A DNA stretch of 64,000 nucleotides from Diphasiastrum complanatum (lineage: Eukaryota > Streptophyta > Lycopodiopsida > Lycopodiales > Lycopodiaceae): positions 11,173,999 through 11,237,998 of the forward strand of contig CM055111.1 in NCBI GenBank assembly GCA_029204225.1, given 5' to 3'. Both the position numbers and the translations under genes were made by a program. Below, one piece after another: positions 26,851 to 40,300 of this stretch (its first letter is position 1; each line of letters begins with the position of its first letter). The notes beneath the pieces were generated by a model. It worked only from the letters and a program-made list of their open reading frames with translations. It did no database searches and had not been told where the DNA came from.

Positions 26851-29800
26851 TGACCTTGATAAAAAAAAACTCTAACCAACCTAAAATAGTGATTAGGGGG
26901 ATCTTGTGGATTGTAATATATTATGATAGGCCAAAATCACTTGTATATGGTATTAAGGGAGATTTTAGTTAGGGTGGTTGATTATAAAAATGTCATATGA
27001 AGCGTGAATTACTAGATACACAAAGGTAGGGGGCCAATTTTCCTCTTTATAAAAACTTATAAGGTACCGTGGTGCAAATTATTACTCTCATCAATTTGTT
27101 TTTAAGCTCTAGTGAGAGTTCTTGCTTTCTACTAAGAGTTTAGGCTTGTGTCTCATATTTTGGTAGTATGAGATGCCACAACTAGGAGCCTAACTGGGTA
27201 TTCATTAGTAATCTTGTAGCATGCGTGTGCGTGTTTGTGACAGATCCTACACAATTGGTTGAGAGGTTTGTCCTATGCCTAGATCTTGAGTATTTGTCGA
27301 TCACATGTTGAGGGCCCGAGGCACAAGGTTCTCCCTCTCCCGCCCCCCCAACAATAAGCCTCCTTCAAAGAAGTTGAATTCATAAGCAAAAGTATGCACA
27401 AATTACAATGTAAATGATTGAATTAGATTTTAAGGCATCATTCACTATATTTTTGTAAATTCTCATTTGATTTATTTGTCACAAACCTAGACCTACTGTT
27501 GAACTAGAACTAAAGGGGAAAATGTGATAACATTTTGACCAATTTCAAACATGGAAGGGGCCATGCAATCTAGGACTAGTAGGAGATTGAGAGCTTCAAT
27601 CAAGGGCCCACCAACCATTAGCCACTCTTGATGTTGGAAGTAAATCTGGTTTGTCACTATTTGGCTAGATCTACTCACGATGTGGTGTAGTATAGAGAGG
27701 ATCGTCCGCTTCCTAAGTTTCTACCAAGCTTCAGACGGAATGCGAAAATAGAAAAACAATGATGAGCATTAAGGCTTACCCAACTAGTGCTCGAATTAGA
27801 AATGAAACTAATCTAAGATGACAAAATGTAAAACCTTACTAAGGCTTACCCAACTAGCAAGGTGTTTAAACTAAATCCTAGATTAACACCCAAAGGGTTT
27901 GAAAAGATAGATTGCGACCAACTAAATAAATAACAAATAAGCATGCCACAATAATCCAATGAAAGGAGGCAAGAGGAGGCTCGAGCACCTTCCCTCAAGC
28001 TATGCACCTTCCAATGGGAACACAAAGAAATAGAATGATAATCTCAAAGAGAGAGCAATTTAGCATAATCTCAGAGTGTTGTTTACAAGGCAAATACCTC
28101 TCCTTTTATGGCAAGGAGGGTCTTCCATAAGTATCCACTAACTTATGGGACTAATCTATTTCTAGCCTTTCTAGAACTTCTAACTTAGGATTTAGAACTT
28201 CAAAGTTTCTTAACATAAAATATTTCTAATCTTAAGTTTCCTCAGTCTAAGTTCTAAATCTAAGTTTAAGCTATTTTATTATTTTTTTAAGCATCTACTC
28301 ATGGGCTTACAAACACATGCCATGGCGGGTTTATTAACAAACACTCGCACGTGGTCTTAAAACACATGCCACGGAGTTTTATTTTTCTCTTTTTTATTTT
28401 TTCTATGTTAGCACAGATGCTAACACTTGAGAGCTTCAATTCAAGCAAGCATCCACCATCCTTGAATGAATGTGGCGCCTCCCTTTTCAAAACTCTTTCA
28501 AAAGAATTTCCAATTTTTCAATGTCCAAGAGAAGTACGAGTGGAGGAAGCAAACCCAGAGAGACTTCCAAAAGTCCTCAATGCATGTGCATGACTACTCA
28601 AGAAGTGGAAAGGTTGTGTATCAACCACCCTTGCAAGCTTCAATCTAGCACCCACTAAGCCTCAACATAAAAACTTTCAAGCCAACCTCGTTAGAAACCT
28701 ACAACACTTTAAAAAAAGTGGCAAAATACTAGTATCCAACTAATACATGTGAAACTTATAACTAGAATTCATGCATTTTTGGCATGAGAAAGACCTACAA
28801 ACTTTGAAACTAAGAGATGAAGTTCTAATTTCAACAATTGGCTTGTAAACATCCACCACCTTTGGATGTGCCATGAAGGTCATCATGGCCATCATTTTTT
28901 AGCATCCTTCCTTAGGATTCAAAAATATAATTTCCACTTTCTTAGATAGCAACACTGCAAGTGAAACCCTCAACTCTTCCACCACTTTTAGATTTTTGGC
29001 AAAACTAGAACTTACATGTGATCTCAATTGGAAATAGGGAGAGCACATGCTCAGCTATGATGATGTTGAAATTTGGCATTCAAAGTTGCCCTACATACAA
29101 TTTTTCAAATTATCGTTAGTGAAGTTGGTGCCTATTGTGTATTGTTTTGTTATAAAAGTTAGTTGGCAAGAACTTTCTCAGAATCTCCCAAATAGAGTTT
29201 TTGAGGCATGAAACCAATCGACATATTTTGTCTTCCTCAATTTGAAGATCGAGTCATTTGAGTGAATTATACATTATTCTAATATTGCAATCTATTGTGA
29301 GGATTTTTAAAAGTAGATGACGTGCACTTCTCAAGTTGCCCGTCAAAATGACACTTTTGACAAGATCTTCCTCATGTGTGTTGATGTTTGAGAAAATTTC
29401 TAACCCTTGGATTATGTTCAAGATGGGCTTCTAAGTGCAAATCCTACATCAAATGTCTAATTTCAACACTACCCACCTTGTGACTTGGGTGCCAGCAAAA
29501 GCCCCATCCTCTTCCAAGAGTGAACCCTTCCATTATTCAGGATAGATACAATGCAACCTCTCAATCATTCTCCTTGCCACACTTGGTCACAGCTGAGAAT
29601 ACTCTCCTCCTAGAAAATACACTACACTACTCAGAAAGGAGTCTTTAAAAAATCCAAACGACATCACCACGCGTGCATTACTAGTATTATAAAGGTGATA
29701 GAAAAGTTCAAAGCATGGGAGAAGGAATCATCATGTAAAAACAAATTCCATAGCAACAGATTACAGGTTCAGTGAATGAGATAAGGGGGTGGAACTGATA

Positions 29801-29981
29801 GGCCCCACAAGCTGAAACATTTCTTTAACCGAGTGTTGGCGTCAGTGGGCTGAGAACAAGTGCGATTAGAAATGAGAAAGAAAGCTCACCCATAGCCAAG
29901 ACGCGTTGCAGGAAAAGTAGCCCGTGGGTTCCTTCAGCCATCGTCTTCACTCATCACGCCCCAACTGTCTTTATCCGACAA

Positions 29982-29983
<2 letters not shown>
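26851..29983. other. Intergenic, nothing recognised
   Basis: AT-rich sequence with short overlapping frames only (for example near 28299-28658) and no motif. Confidence 0.4.

Positions 29984-30016
<33 letters not shown>
29984..30016. repeat. (TA)n microsatellite
   Basis: About 33 bases of TA. Confidence 0.95.
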
Positions 30017-30018
<2 letters not shown>

Positions 30019-30457
30019 TTCTTCCTTCCTTCCTTGAATCATCCATCCATCCTCTTTCATCCCGATCCAAAACACTATGAGAAAAAATCCCACAACACAA
30101 AAACAAAGAAAAAGGAAAGAAGGCGAAGGAATTATATATATTTCTTAGAAAAAGTGGAGACCTGGCTTTCCTTGAACAAACATCACAACCTACATTCATA
30201 GCCCCTTGGCACACAACTCTCTTTTTGCACCACAATGTCAAAGATCGCATCCATGGCTACTTCCATGTCCTTGGGACCTCTATTATTAGAGAACTTGTGT
30301 TTTACTCCCATTTTTCAACATGTCTGATTTTTGCCTTTCTTCCAGCTTAGATTTGCATCAATTTGCTATGAAAATATAAATATTTTTCTTGTCATCAAAT
30401 GATTATGCTATTTGTGCATGTGTATGTGTATATGAATGTTTATTATGTATGTATATT

Positions 30458-30459
<2 letters not shown>

Positions 30460-30519
<60 letters not shown>
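30460..30519. repeat. (TG)n microsatellite
   Basis: About 60 bases of uninterrupted GT. Confidence 0.97.
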
Positions 30520-30520
<1 letters not shown>

Positions 30521-30964
30521 GTTGCTTTTTGGTTATGTTTTAATAATGTAATATTCTCTTTAAGCTCTTTTTTCGTGAATATCATCTTCCATTGTAGATA
30601 GCCTCAAAGTTATGCAAAAGCTTTTACATTCCTTCCTTCTTTTGGTGAGGCTATGCAAGGTGGGTTCTAAAATAGATTATCAATTGACTTGATTATTTAT
30701 GAACTTAGTAATGATGGCTGAATTTAACTTATTTAATTGTTGATGTAGAAGTCGCCAGCAACTTAATAATTTGTATAGTCCTGGCATATTGCAATAGAGT
30801 ATCGTTTTGATGTTAACTAATCATCTTAACATAGCAAACAGTGAACGTTGACCAAGGCCAATCAAGGTTGAACAACATAGTTGGGGAGTGTCATTGGGAG
30901 TTGGGAGTCAAGAGTCAAGAATGTTGATGAGAGTTTGGAGTGTCAAGTCAATTTGGGTCAACGA

Positions 30965-31870
30965 ATGAACCTCTTACAAATCTAGTTGACATTCCCAAAT
31001 GGTAGCAAAAATATGAAAAGGCCTATGCCCTCATCACACTCAACATTAGAGACAATCAAATCAGTCATATCAATAGTGTTCAAACCTCTTATGAAAGCTT
31101 GGAATATTCTTAGCACACTCTATGACATTAGAGATGTGACTAACAAAATTTACTTGAGAAAGATATTTTTCTTATTCAAAATGACTAATGGAGATTCAAT
31201 GTCAAATCATTTGAATAAGTTCAAGAATCTTCTAGAGCAAATGTTTGCCTCTGGTGCAAAAATTGAGAATTCTGAGGTTGTCATGACTCTTCTATTGAGC
31301 CTTCCTAACAAGTTAGATAATTATCATTTCAACTCAGCAAGTTCTTATATTAGCAAAAGCATCTTTTATGCTATTACAAGAAGAGATCGGGAGGATTATG
31401 CTTAAATTGGAAGAAGAATCTGAAGCTCTATACTCAAAAAAAAAGTTCACCACGAAGAAGTTGAAGAAGAAAGCAAAAAATTCAAATTTTGAACAAGGTA
31501 AAAATTTCAATATTGACTCATCTATTTCAAAATCAAAGAAAGATCTATTTTGCAGATATTGTAAAAGACAAAAATTTGCTAGAGGATTATCGAATCCTCA
31601 AAGTGAAGAAAAATGAGCAGAAACAGCAACATGCTAATTCAGCCAAATGTTCACAAGACTTTGACAAAGAAGACAATGAGACATCAATTATGGCAAAAGA
31701 ACACCCAAGATGTCGAATCTTGGTATTTGGATTTGGGTGCTACTCTGCAAATGGCTAACCATCAAAATTGGTTTTATGAGTACAAGCAAGCTACCACTTA
31801 GAGGTATGTCTCATTGAGTGATAGTAGTACTCATAGGATTGAAAGTGAAGGAGCTATCAAATTGTAATCT
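30965..31870 (+). mobile_element. Ty1/Copia gag-protease relic
   Basis: Reads like a Copia Gag of the UBN2 type across frameshifts: QKYEKAYALITLNIRD near 31005, ILSTLYDIRDVTNKIYLRK near 31110, NGDSMSNHLNKFKNLLEQM near 31190, KIENSEVVMTLLLSLP near 31260. A damaged zinc knuckle (FCRYCKRQK) follows near 31550. The protease start near 31720 reads WYLDLGATLQMANHQNW, where the catalytic DSG is DLG. Integrase and RT do not follow. No LTRs were recognised, and the element is dead. Confidence 0.88.
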
Positions 31871-31879
31871 TTCTATATT

Positions 31880-34800
31880 TTGTAATAATCATAGTACAAT
31901 TGCTTTATCGGTGAATCCCCAGTCATTCTAGGAGCAAAAACATTACGATAAAGTATTATTTCGTCAGAGACAAAGTACTCAATAGGGAGATTATTCTTAA
32001 TCATTGTAGAACATAGTTCATGGTAGTAGAAATTTCACAAAGGCATTAGCAAGCAAAAATTGTACCAAATGTAGCAATATGCTAAACTTATAAGATCAAA
32101 TTTTCTAAGATCCATGTTAAGGGTGATTGTTGGATTTCTATCTTCGATGGAAATCAATAGTAATGAAGATCAGCTATATAGTCTTATCTTACAGTTTGTA
32201 GGTTTACACTCAAGTTCGAACAATCTGCATAAATACACCAAAGTTCACATATTTGTCGATTGAAATTTGAAATATGTTCGAGTATTCAAAATAATGGAAC
32301 AATGTTGAATCAAAGACTAAAACCTTTTCTTTAGCAAAAAATCCCTAAGTTTCACTTGGCAACTGCCACCTACGGTGCATTCCTATTTGGGTTGCACCAA
32401 CTACTATAAATGAATAGATCTAGTGTACAGTTTTAAGTTCTTAAAAATTTTGAAATTTTTTAAATATTCAGACTTCATAATTCTCTCTCTAGGTTGATTT
32501 GTTATTCTACTAATAAGTCTAGGGAATTTTTAATAGGCTATCTTGATCATAGTGTTTGCTTATCCTCTTTCAATGTCTACTGTTATTCTCTTATCTGCTC
32601 AAAATATTCCTAACCCTCTTCCTACTTGCAATCTAATGGATTTCAATTAGCTTACAACCGACAAGGTCTGCTGGCTTCTAGATTACCATGGTTTGCAGTA
32701 TAGTGGTAATGCAATGGTGATGTACCCCGCTTGTCAATTAGTACATCAACGACCTGATCTCAATCCTACTAATAATGGATGCTCAACTTCAATCCGGATC
32801 TATCAAAATTCGAATGCCTATGTTCTACAGTCTATTTCGGTTCTTTCTTTGATACTTACATATTGTAGATTATTACTAATCTAATCTAAACGGTAAAAGG
32901 AATGAGATTGAAACTTAATCCTACTGAAATCAACAGAATCAACAACACAATAGCTACACGGAAACAATGTGAATCCTACAAAGTGCTTGTTACAACAGTC
33001 ACTCAACACTTGTAACAAAAACTCCTCAAAGAGTCAAGCACCAAGCAGCATCAGATCAGAATGGTATTGATCTACCACAAGGCCTTGCACATCTACCTGA
33101 TCTTAATCACAAAACCAAACTTTAAAGGGGAAGAATCAACAACAAAACACATTCATACATTAGTACTCGAACTTAATGCATGAAAATGGAGCATAGATGG
33201 AAATGCAATGGAGAGATACTCAAATTTCAATTCAACAGCATTTCAATATATCACATGCTTGGAAACTCGTGGAGGAGGCCTCTACGTATACCCACGAGCT
33301 GGTGAATCCAATTCTAACATGATTTGGATTCCACCTGTTACAATTGAGTGAACCCTATTCTATAAAGGTTTGGGTTCCACCTCTTACATGATAATAGGAG
33401 GCCTCTTTATTAAAAACATAACTAAAGTTGAGAAAGTCTAGTCACTAGCTCCCACATGGTTTTCCATCTTTCGAGAATTACCATGGTGCTCACAAAATAT
33501 ACATCTCTGTCTAGCAGTAATAATTCTCGTGCTCTCAAACTTGGCTCTCAACTTCATTTCTGCTAGAAGCCCTTTTGAGTGGAGAGGTTCTGCATTGACA
33601 CCTCAGGGCATGGCATCAGCTAACACACAGTCTATGTATGAGCGATTCATATAGTAGTATAAGTGAAGCTATTTGCTTTATCTTATCAAAGCAAGATAGC
33701 GAAAGTGTTCCTTCTCTGTTTTTCAAATTTCGCTTGGACCTACATTCATCTTCTTCAAGTTTTCTTTTATTGCAATTTGTTGCATCGTACCTACAATAGT
33801 TGTTCTTCTAATTGCATGGTGATGTGCAAGAGCTGGAAAGTTTTAGAGATTCCTAGTGCCAAAAAACAAGCATTTCATACATGTTCCAAAACCTCATACA
33901 CGTCCCACAACCATGATTGCGCATAGCAAAATTGAGTTTGTACAAAGGATTTGTGGTCTTAGAATAGAGAGAGAGACAAATTTTAGTAATTCAATAGTCA
34001 AATAAAGTTTATAGTTCTATATAGTGGAAAGATCCAAAAAAAAAAAAAGTGGTCCTTTGGACAAATGTTTATATAGAAATGGTATTTTTGGGGGACAACT
34101 CCTCAAAAAGAAAGGCTAAGTTGTTTATTCATAGTTCACTCTTTATTATTTAAATATTACATTTTCGATTTCAATTGGCTCAACTTGAGATGGAAAAGAT
34201 CATATGTGTTCTGCAAAAAACACAAGCTTTAAGATTACAAAGTATGGTAGATTTATGATCTTTGCCTGTGGAATACTAACTAGCTCAATGCCTTTCCATT
34301 GAATTGATTTTTATATCCCTACTAATCTAAATTTTCTATGTTTCAACTTTGTCTTAGAATTATAGTTTAAGAATTTGGCAAGATTAGATTAAATCTCCAT
34401 ACCCCTCCTATTGATGCATTTTTCTTAAATAGTTGGCAATAAGGATCTTCAATTAGGATGGTTCAAAGCAAGGAGGCAATGTAAAAAAAGTTCTTTAAAT
34501 GGCTAGGATGAAGTCTTTTGTCAACATAACAATTGCATATCGTGTGATAGTTGAATTCCCATATATATAACATAGATCAAGTAGACTGTTGATAATATAT
34601 ATGTATATTATCATGCAATAATCTCCTGTGAGTAAAGGTTGCACAAGGCAAACCAACTGTTTGTCTAGGACTACGAGAAAACACATTGCATATTTGTGAG
34701 AGTTTCTTTCAAAAAGCCTTGAGTAGCTTATTCATTCAAAAAGCATCTCGAACTTTTACTTAGTGCAGATACGCTACCCCAAAAAAAAAAAAAAAAAAAG

Positions 34801-36257
34801 ACACCCTAGGAAAAAAAAATAGTTGTTGAGGGTAATTGATGCCACAAGTATTTGGGACACCATACACCAAACACCAGGAGCAGTATGTATTGGAGATTGA
34901 TGTTTTACTTAAAATATGAAGCCTATATTTATAGGTTTATATAGGCATCCGATATTTGCTATAATGAAAAACTGGAATAATGCTACGCACAAATTCATCC
35001 TTTGCTATCAGTTGCTGTCAGTAACTGTTAATGAAGTCATTTAATAATCCAATTACATCAATGGGGTTGGAGACAAAATGTATTCTCCAACCTGAATTCA
35101 GCTTGCCTATATGAGTTGTCATTTTTATCACTACAATGGTCCTAACTTTGAAGTAGCAATCAAGCTGCTTGTTTCAAGACTCGGACAAGCCATGATAATG
35201 TGTTGACTTAGAGGGAATAAGGACTTAGCTAAACTTCCAATAGACACTCAAAATCTGTAGGTGACAAATTTTTAATTGGCTAACTGATACTTTGAGACCT
35301 GCATGTTTGTAGCATATCAGCTGAATTTTTTAGTTTAACATTGCTATCATCATAACATTTAGGCTTGCCATCTCCCATTTGCATCATAAGACTGTTTGAT
35401 CACATTCATGCATTGTAGGCCTCAAGATTTAGATCCAAGAGCTTTGACAAGATGCATCTCTAGTTTTTTGTAATGCTTTATGAAAATCTGGAGTCAGACT
35501 TAGTGGTTTTGACTGAGGTCATGGCTCTTTTTTTAGAATCCAAAACTGATTTGCTTTTCAAATTAGTCTCATCTTGGTGGATGATTTCACAATCTCATGC
35601 AAGAGTTTGTAGTGAGAATGTGATAGTAACCATATTGGTTGATCCTTTTTAGCAATTTAGAGGTCTTTATAATATCATAAACACTGGTACTATTAAGGTG
35701 AACAAGGAAATATCTTAATGACCTTTGAATTTTCCAGTCAACCATATATCATATCTTTCCTCATTTAGTCACATTGAAGAATTTTTTTCACAATGCTCAT
35801 TGCATTGTCAGCTTTTCAGTGTCCTTAATTAAATCGGTGTCATCCAACAATGTTGTAAAGAAGTTGTATACTGGCTCCCTAATGTTGGTGGCCTTGTCGA
35901 CCAAGAAAGCTTTTACTTTCTAAGGGATGAGGCTGCAATTTTATGTAAGTTGATCTTTGTGAGCGTGATTACCTCAAGGTAACTAGCATGTATACCTGTC
36001 ACCTAGTCTTGTAGTTGAGTTTCTAGTAAAGTCTATTGCCACAAGTGTTTTGAGGAGCAATAATGCAGATAAAGCAAATCATTCTTGTACGCCAACCCAG
36101 CAGGGTACAATTACTTGTGCTGCTTCAATGCTCTATGCTACATCAACACAAAACCTCTTGGTATCTGGCATATAGTTACCTGGCCTTTACATTATGGTAG
36201 TGTGTATTTTGTTCCGTTTGCATGGATTGTGAGCACTATTTGTACTTCGTTTTTTAG

Positions 36258-36258
<1 letters not shown>
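31880..36258. other. Unassigned AT-rich DNA, probably old repeats
   Basis: No firm gene. On the minus strand near 35780-35930 a stretch reads like protein (KAFLVDKATNIREPVYNFF and DDTDLIKDTEKL), but stops flank it and I do not know the family. Confidence 0.35.
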
Positions 36259-36303
<45 letters not shown>

Positions 36304-36315
36304 TATATATATATT
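36259..36315. repeat. (TA)n microsatellite
   Basis: About 57 bases of AT with one G interruption near 36302. Confidence 0.95.
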
Positions 36316-37304
36316 TGATGAGTACGGAACAATGCTTTGTATGTGTCCATTTGATAAGCTATAGAACTATGGCATTTGGTGCCTATAAAGGTTTTGTAAC
36401 CATTTTGGTCATTCTCGTTGGGGAAATGGGAGCATTTTAAGAACTAGAAGTAGAATTGATAGTACTTATACAATAATCTAATCGTAGATGCATCAATAGC
36501 TCCTATCTTGTTGATCAAGTGAAAAAAATGTGATTTTATGTTGTTTTCATAAAGGCATGACAACTTAATGATAGGATTGTTGCTTTCTATTATTGACTGG
36601 CTAGACCATGCCATTGTAGTTCCATCCTTCGATATTTATTAGTGTCATTTACATCTTGAAGAGAAGTTGATGGTAGCTCTTTGTCTAGTAAAACATTCCA
36701 TATAATTCGAATATTGACAAAGGTGCATAAAACATGAAATAGATTAAAAAAAAAGGCAGGCTCCTAGGCTCCAATGTTGGAAAGGAAGTTAATTCTCCAA
36801 GATTTAATTTTGATTTTTTAATCTAAATAAAAATGCACAAAATGGAGTGACAACCTTTTACACGTGTTACTGTAAAATTTTGGCTAAAGATAGGAATTGA
36901 GCCAATTAATTGTTGCTTTATGAAAAATTGAAATACCTTAAAATAGTTTTTAGTTTCTTTGGTCCGTGTCTCATGCCAAAGGGATTCTTATCAGTTGATG
37001 CACTTCCGCAAGTAGCAATCTGTCACAGGGAAACAGAATTCTCTGAAGAACCTGTGAACTGCTTCAAGTTGAAACTGTACTTCTCTATGTTGGCCTTCCT
37101 CCGCTGCCAAGGCCCCCACCCAAAACTGATGCAAATCTGTTTCTGCCATGTATTATGTAGCCTTTTTTTAAGCCCTTTATTTGAACATAGATATTTTCAC
37201 TGGGAATATGTAGTGTCCAGTTGCGTACAGTTTCCCAAGAGCGTAAGTAGAGGTCAATACTCGTACTAGATAGTTTCTTCAAATTTGCCAAATTGTGCAT
37301 CCAC

Positions 37305-40300
37305 TTATAACACCTGTTGAGCTCGCAGGAGTGCAATTGTTGGGCCTAGAGCACCTGACTTAAGAAACTTGGCGTGCAACTTTCGATCTTTACCTGCTTT
37401 TGGTCTGTGATTCTCTCTCTCGAACAGCTGATTCTCAGCTTCAGAGGGTTTCCATTCGGCTTCTTTCAGGCAAGCCCCAGCCTCTTGTATCTTTTCACTG
37501 GCATCTTTCATGGCCACATGATGGCTTTTACAAGAGTCCATTTGAATCAGTTGCATCTTTTTCCTGTCCAGCTCCTCAGAGATCTCCTGCCACATAGATG
37601 ATGTATTCACCCGGCCTGTTTCCAAAAGGGTCACACATTTGGCATCTGAGAGTAAAGCTATTGCATAAAAAAATGGAATACATCAAAACTCAACCCCACA
37701 TGTAATTACAGCCTACTTTCTTACAAAAATAGCACAACTTTGATTGGACATGGGGTTTATTGTAATCAGCTATTTATTTTTATGCAAATGAGACCGAATA
37801 AATTAAACCAAGGGATTAAGAAAGTTACATTTTCTAGTTCTCCTAGACAAATATCTGATGACAATGTTTTGTGGTCCTACTCTTCAATCCACATTATGAC
37901 ACTGCTTACGAAGAAACATAGCAAATTCTTTGATTTCAAACACACTTCTGTAACTCATTCATGTTACTGAACCTGGTCAAGTTCAGGCTTTGCAGATTCA
38001 TGAAAAAACTGAATACACAAACCCAATATATTTAAGACCACATATATTTCTAAAATCCTAGTCCTTGTGTAAGCTGCAAGTTTTCTTGCTCTGCTTGTAA
38101 GCAAATGTCTCACTCACCATGGAAATCTTCTTCTTTACAGCCAGGAGTAACTATCATCTCGTCATTATCCTGAGGCTTGGCTGGGCTAAGAACCTGCTTA
38201 TCGTTTTCATGTATCTGATTTGATTCCAGATCCCCAGCACCTATAGCAGAGTCAACACTACAGATCCTTTGAACAAAGCGCACATCTGACAACGATGATA
38301 ACTCGATCTGCAAAAACAGTGCCACAGAAAAGATTGTTTAGCCCTTCAACTACCTCAACAGCTACTCATCTGCATACTTTGGGAATAGAAAATTCAACTT
38401 TGTCCTTTCTCGTCTCTCTTTGCTTTCATACTGTTGTCTACAAACAGAGGGCAAACTTTATTTGACACAAACCAAACCTCAAGTGAGCCATCTTCATTGT
38501 AGGGGGCGCATAGATTTTCCTGTTCGTTAAATCTGTCATCTGAACAAACATCTGCAGCATCCATTTTCAAGTTCAGAGAGTAACCTGGCACCGGATCCAG
38601 CTTCAGGATGCAGGAGTCCTTATCACATTTACTTACACGACCAACCTGCACCAAAGCATAAACATTAGGGGGGAAATGCATGACCTCCTTTCTACACGGG
38701 TACTGTCACATATTTGCATTTACATCTTGAAAACAAACTGAACCACGGGGAGCATATATTTCTAATAGAGATACCTTAAATGCCACAAACAGAATGTTTC
38801 AGCACACTTTTGCAAGTGATCACTAACATCTGATGTTTGTAAGAACACCTCAACTCAGAAACAATGAGCAAGTACTACTTACTCTGTAGGGTGAAAGTTC
38901 AGGAGTCCAGTTGGAAGTCAGTTCCACAAGACGATATGCCAAAATGTCTCCTTCCTGAAAAATACTTAACAGCATAAGCTTAACTAGCTTTGAACACATT
39001 AAACATAACAAGGAAATGACAATTGTTTGCCTACATACATATCCTATAACAGTCATCAGCGTTCAATCTAATATGAAGATCTTGGAAGATCTTGCTTACA
39101 GCTACTTTTCATGAGACCTAAAGCATCCTACCTAAAATCAAGCTATCCTTCCATCACAACCAAAACAATGACCTGCACTCCTGAAGCAAAGCCAATTGCT
39201 TTGATAAGGCTTTGAAGGCAGATTAAACTCTCTGAAGAGACAAAGGTGGTCCTAGGTAATTTTCTTAATGTGATCCTACAAGGTAACTGGATGGCTCCTT
39301 TGCATGCATGCTCATCTATACAAGAAAAGGACTAGCTGATAACTATTTCCAATTAAGAAAGACATTAGACACTATGTTTGGGCTACATTTAAGAGGACTA
39401 TTACAACAATGAAATTGAGCATGGATCATACTAGTTGATATGGTGTGAGCCTGGAAGATTATGGAGCTGAACACCCAGAGTTGCAAAGGTTAGCCATTCG
39501 CATTCTAAGCCAAGGGGCTAATTCATCCCCTTGTTAATGCTTATGGAGCTCATTCACTTGCATAGCTTCCAAGAAGAGGAATTGTCTTGGCACAATAGAG
39601 ATGAATGAATTAGTTTTTGTAAATGCAAAGCTGCGACAACTTAACAACATCAGTGGGGAGTTCCCTGAGGAGCAAATTCCTTGAGCCTCCTATTCACATA
39701 ATGCCCATTCAGGTAACAGTGAGAGAGTAAAGGGTGCAGATTATGAGCATGTCACATAGATCTTAAGCTACATTTTCATTGTTGATAGATCATACATTTT
39801 AGATTTTCTAAAGGTGGTCTGGGGCTGTTCCATTTGAGCCTATAAGGCCAAGACCTGTTTTAGATTATGATCTTGACACTTTGTAGACCCTAAAGGAAGA
39901 AGATACAAAATTTCAAGCTGTTCGTTGCATTGAACATTCAGGAACTAACACATTTTCCATATGCTATTACTGTACCCCAAGGGTACCATTGGGCACATTT
40001 TTGCCCAATGATTAATTTTTGTAAGGATCAAGGATTGGGCACCTAATTGTAATTAGAGATTTCAAATTTGGACGATGGGCAATCCCAACTGTCAATTATT
40101 ACAAGTTGAGCATACCCCTAGTCACTATTTGCTGGACCAACGACAATTTGACATTCAATTAAAAACCCGGTAGAACTACAAATGATTAAGAGAGGTCATT
40201 GAGGAGGATGGTAGTTGTGACAGTTGCACAAGGCATCCTTCTTACCAACTCTCTCCATGACACGCTACGTACAACCTACATAAAACCGATCTAGAGCACC

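Noticed and set aside
36910-37269. 119-codon plus-strand frame next to coilin
   Set aside because: It lies in the 3' flank of coilin on the other strand and shows no family signature; probably chance.
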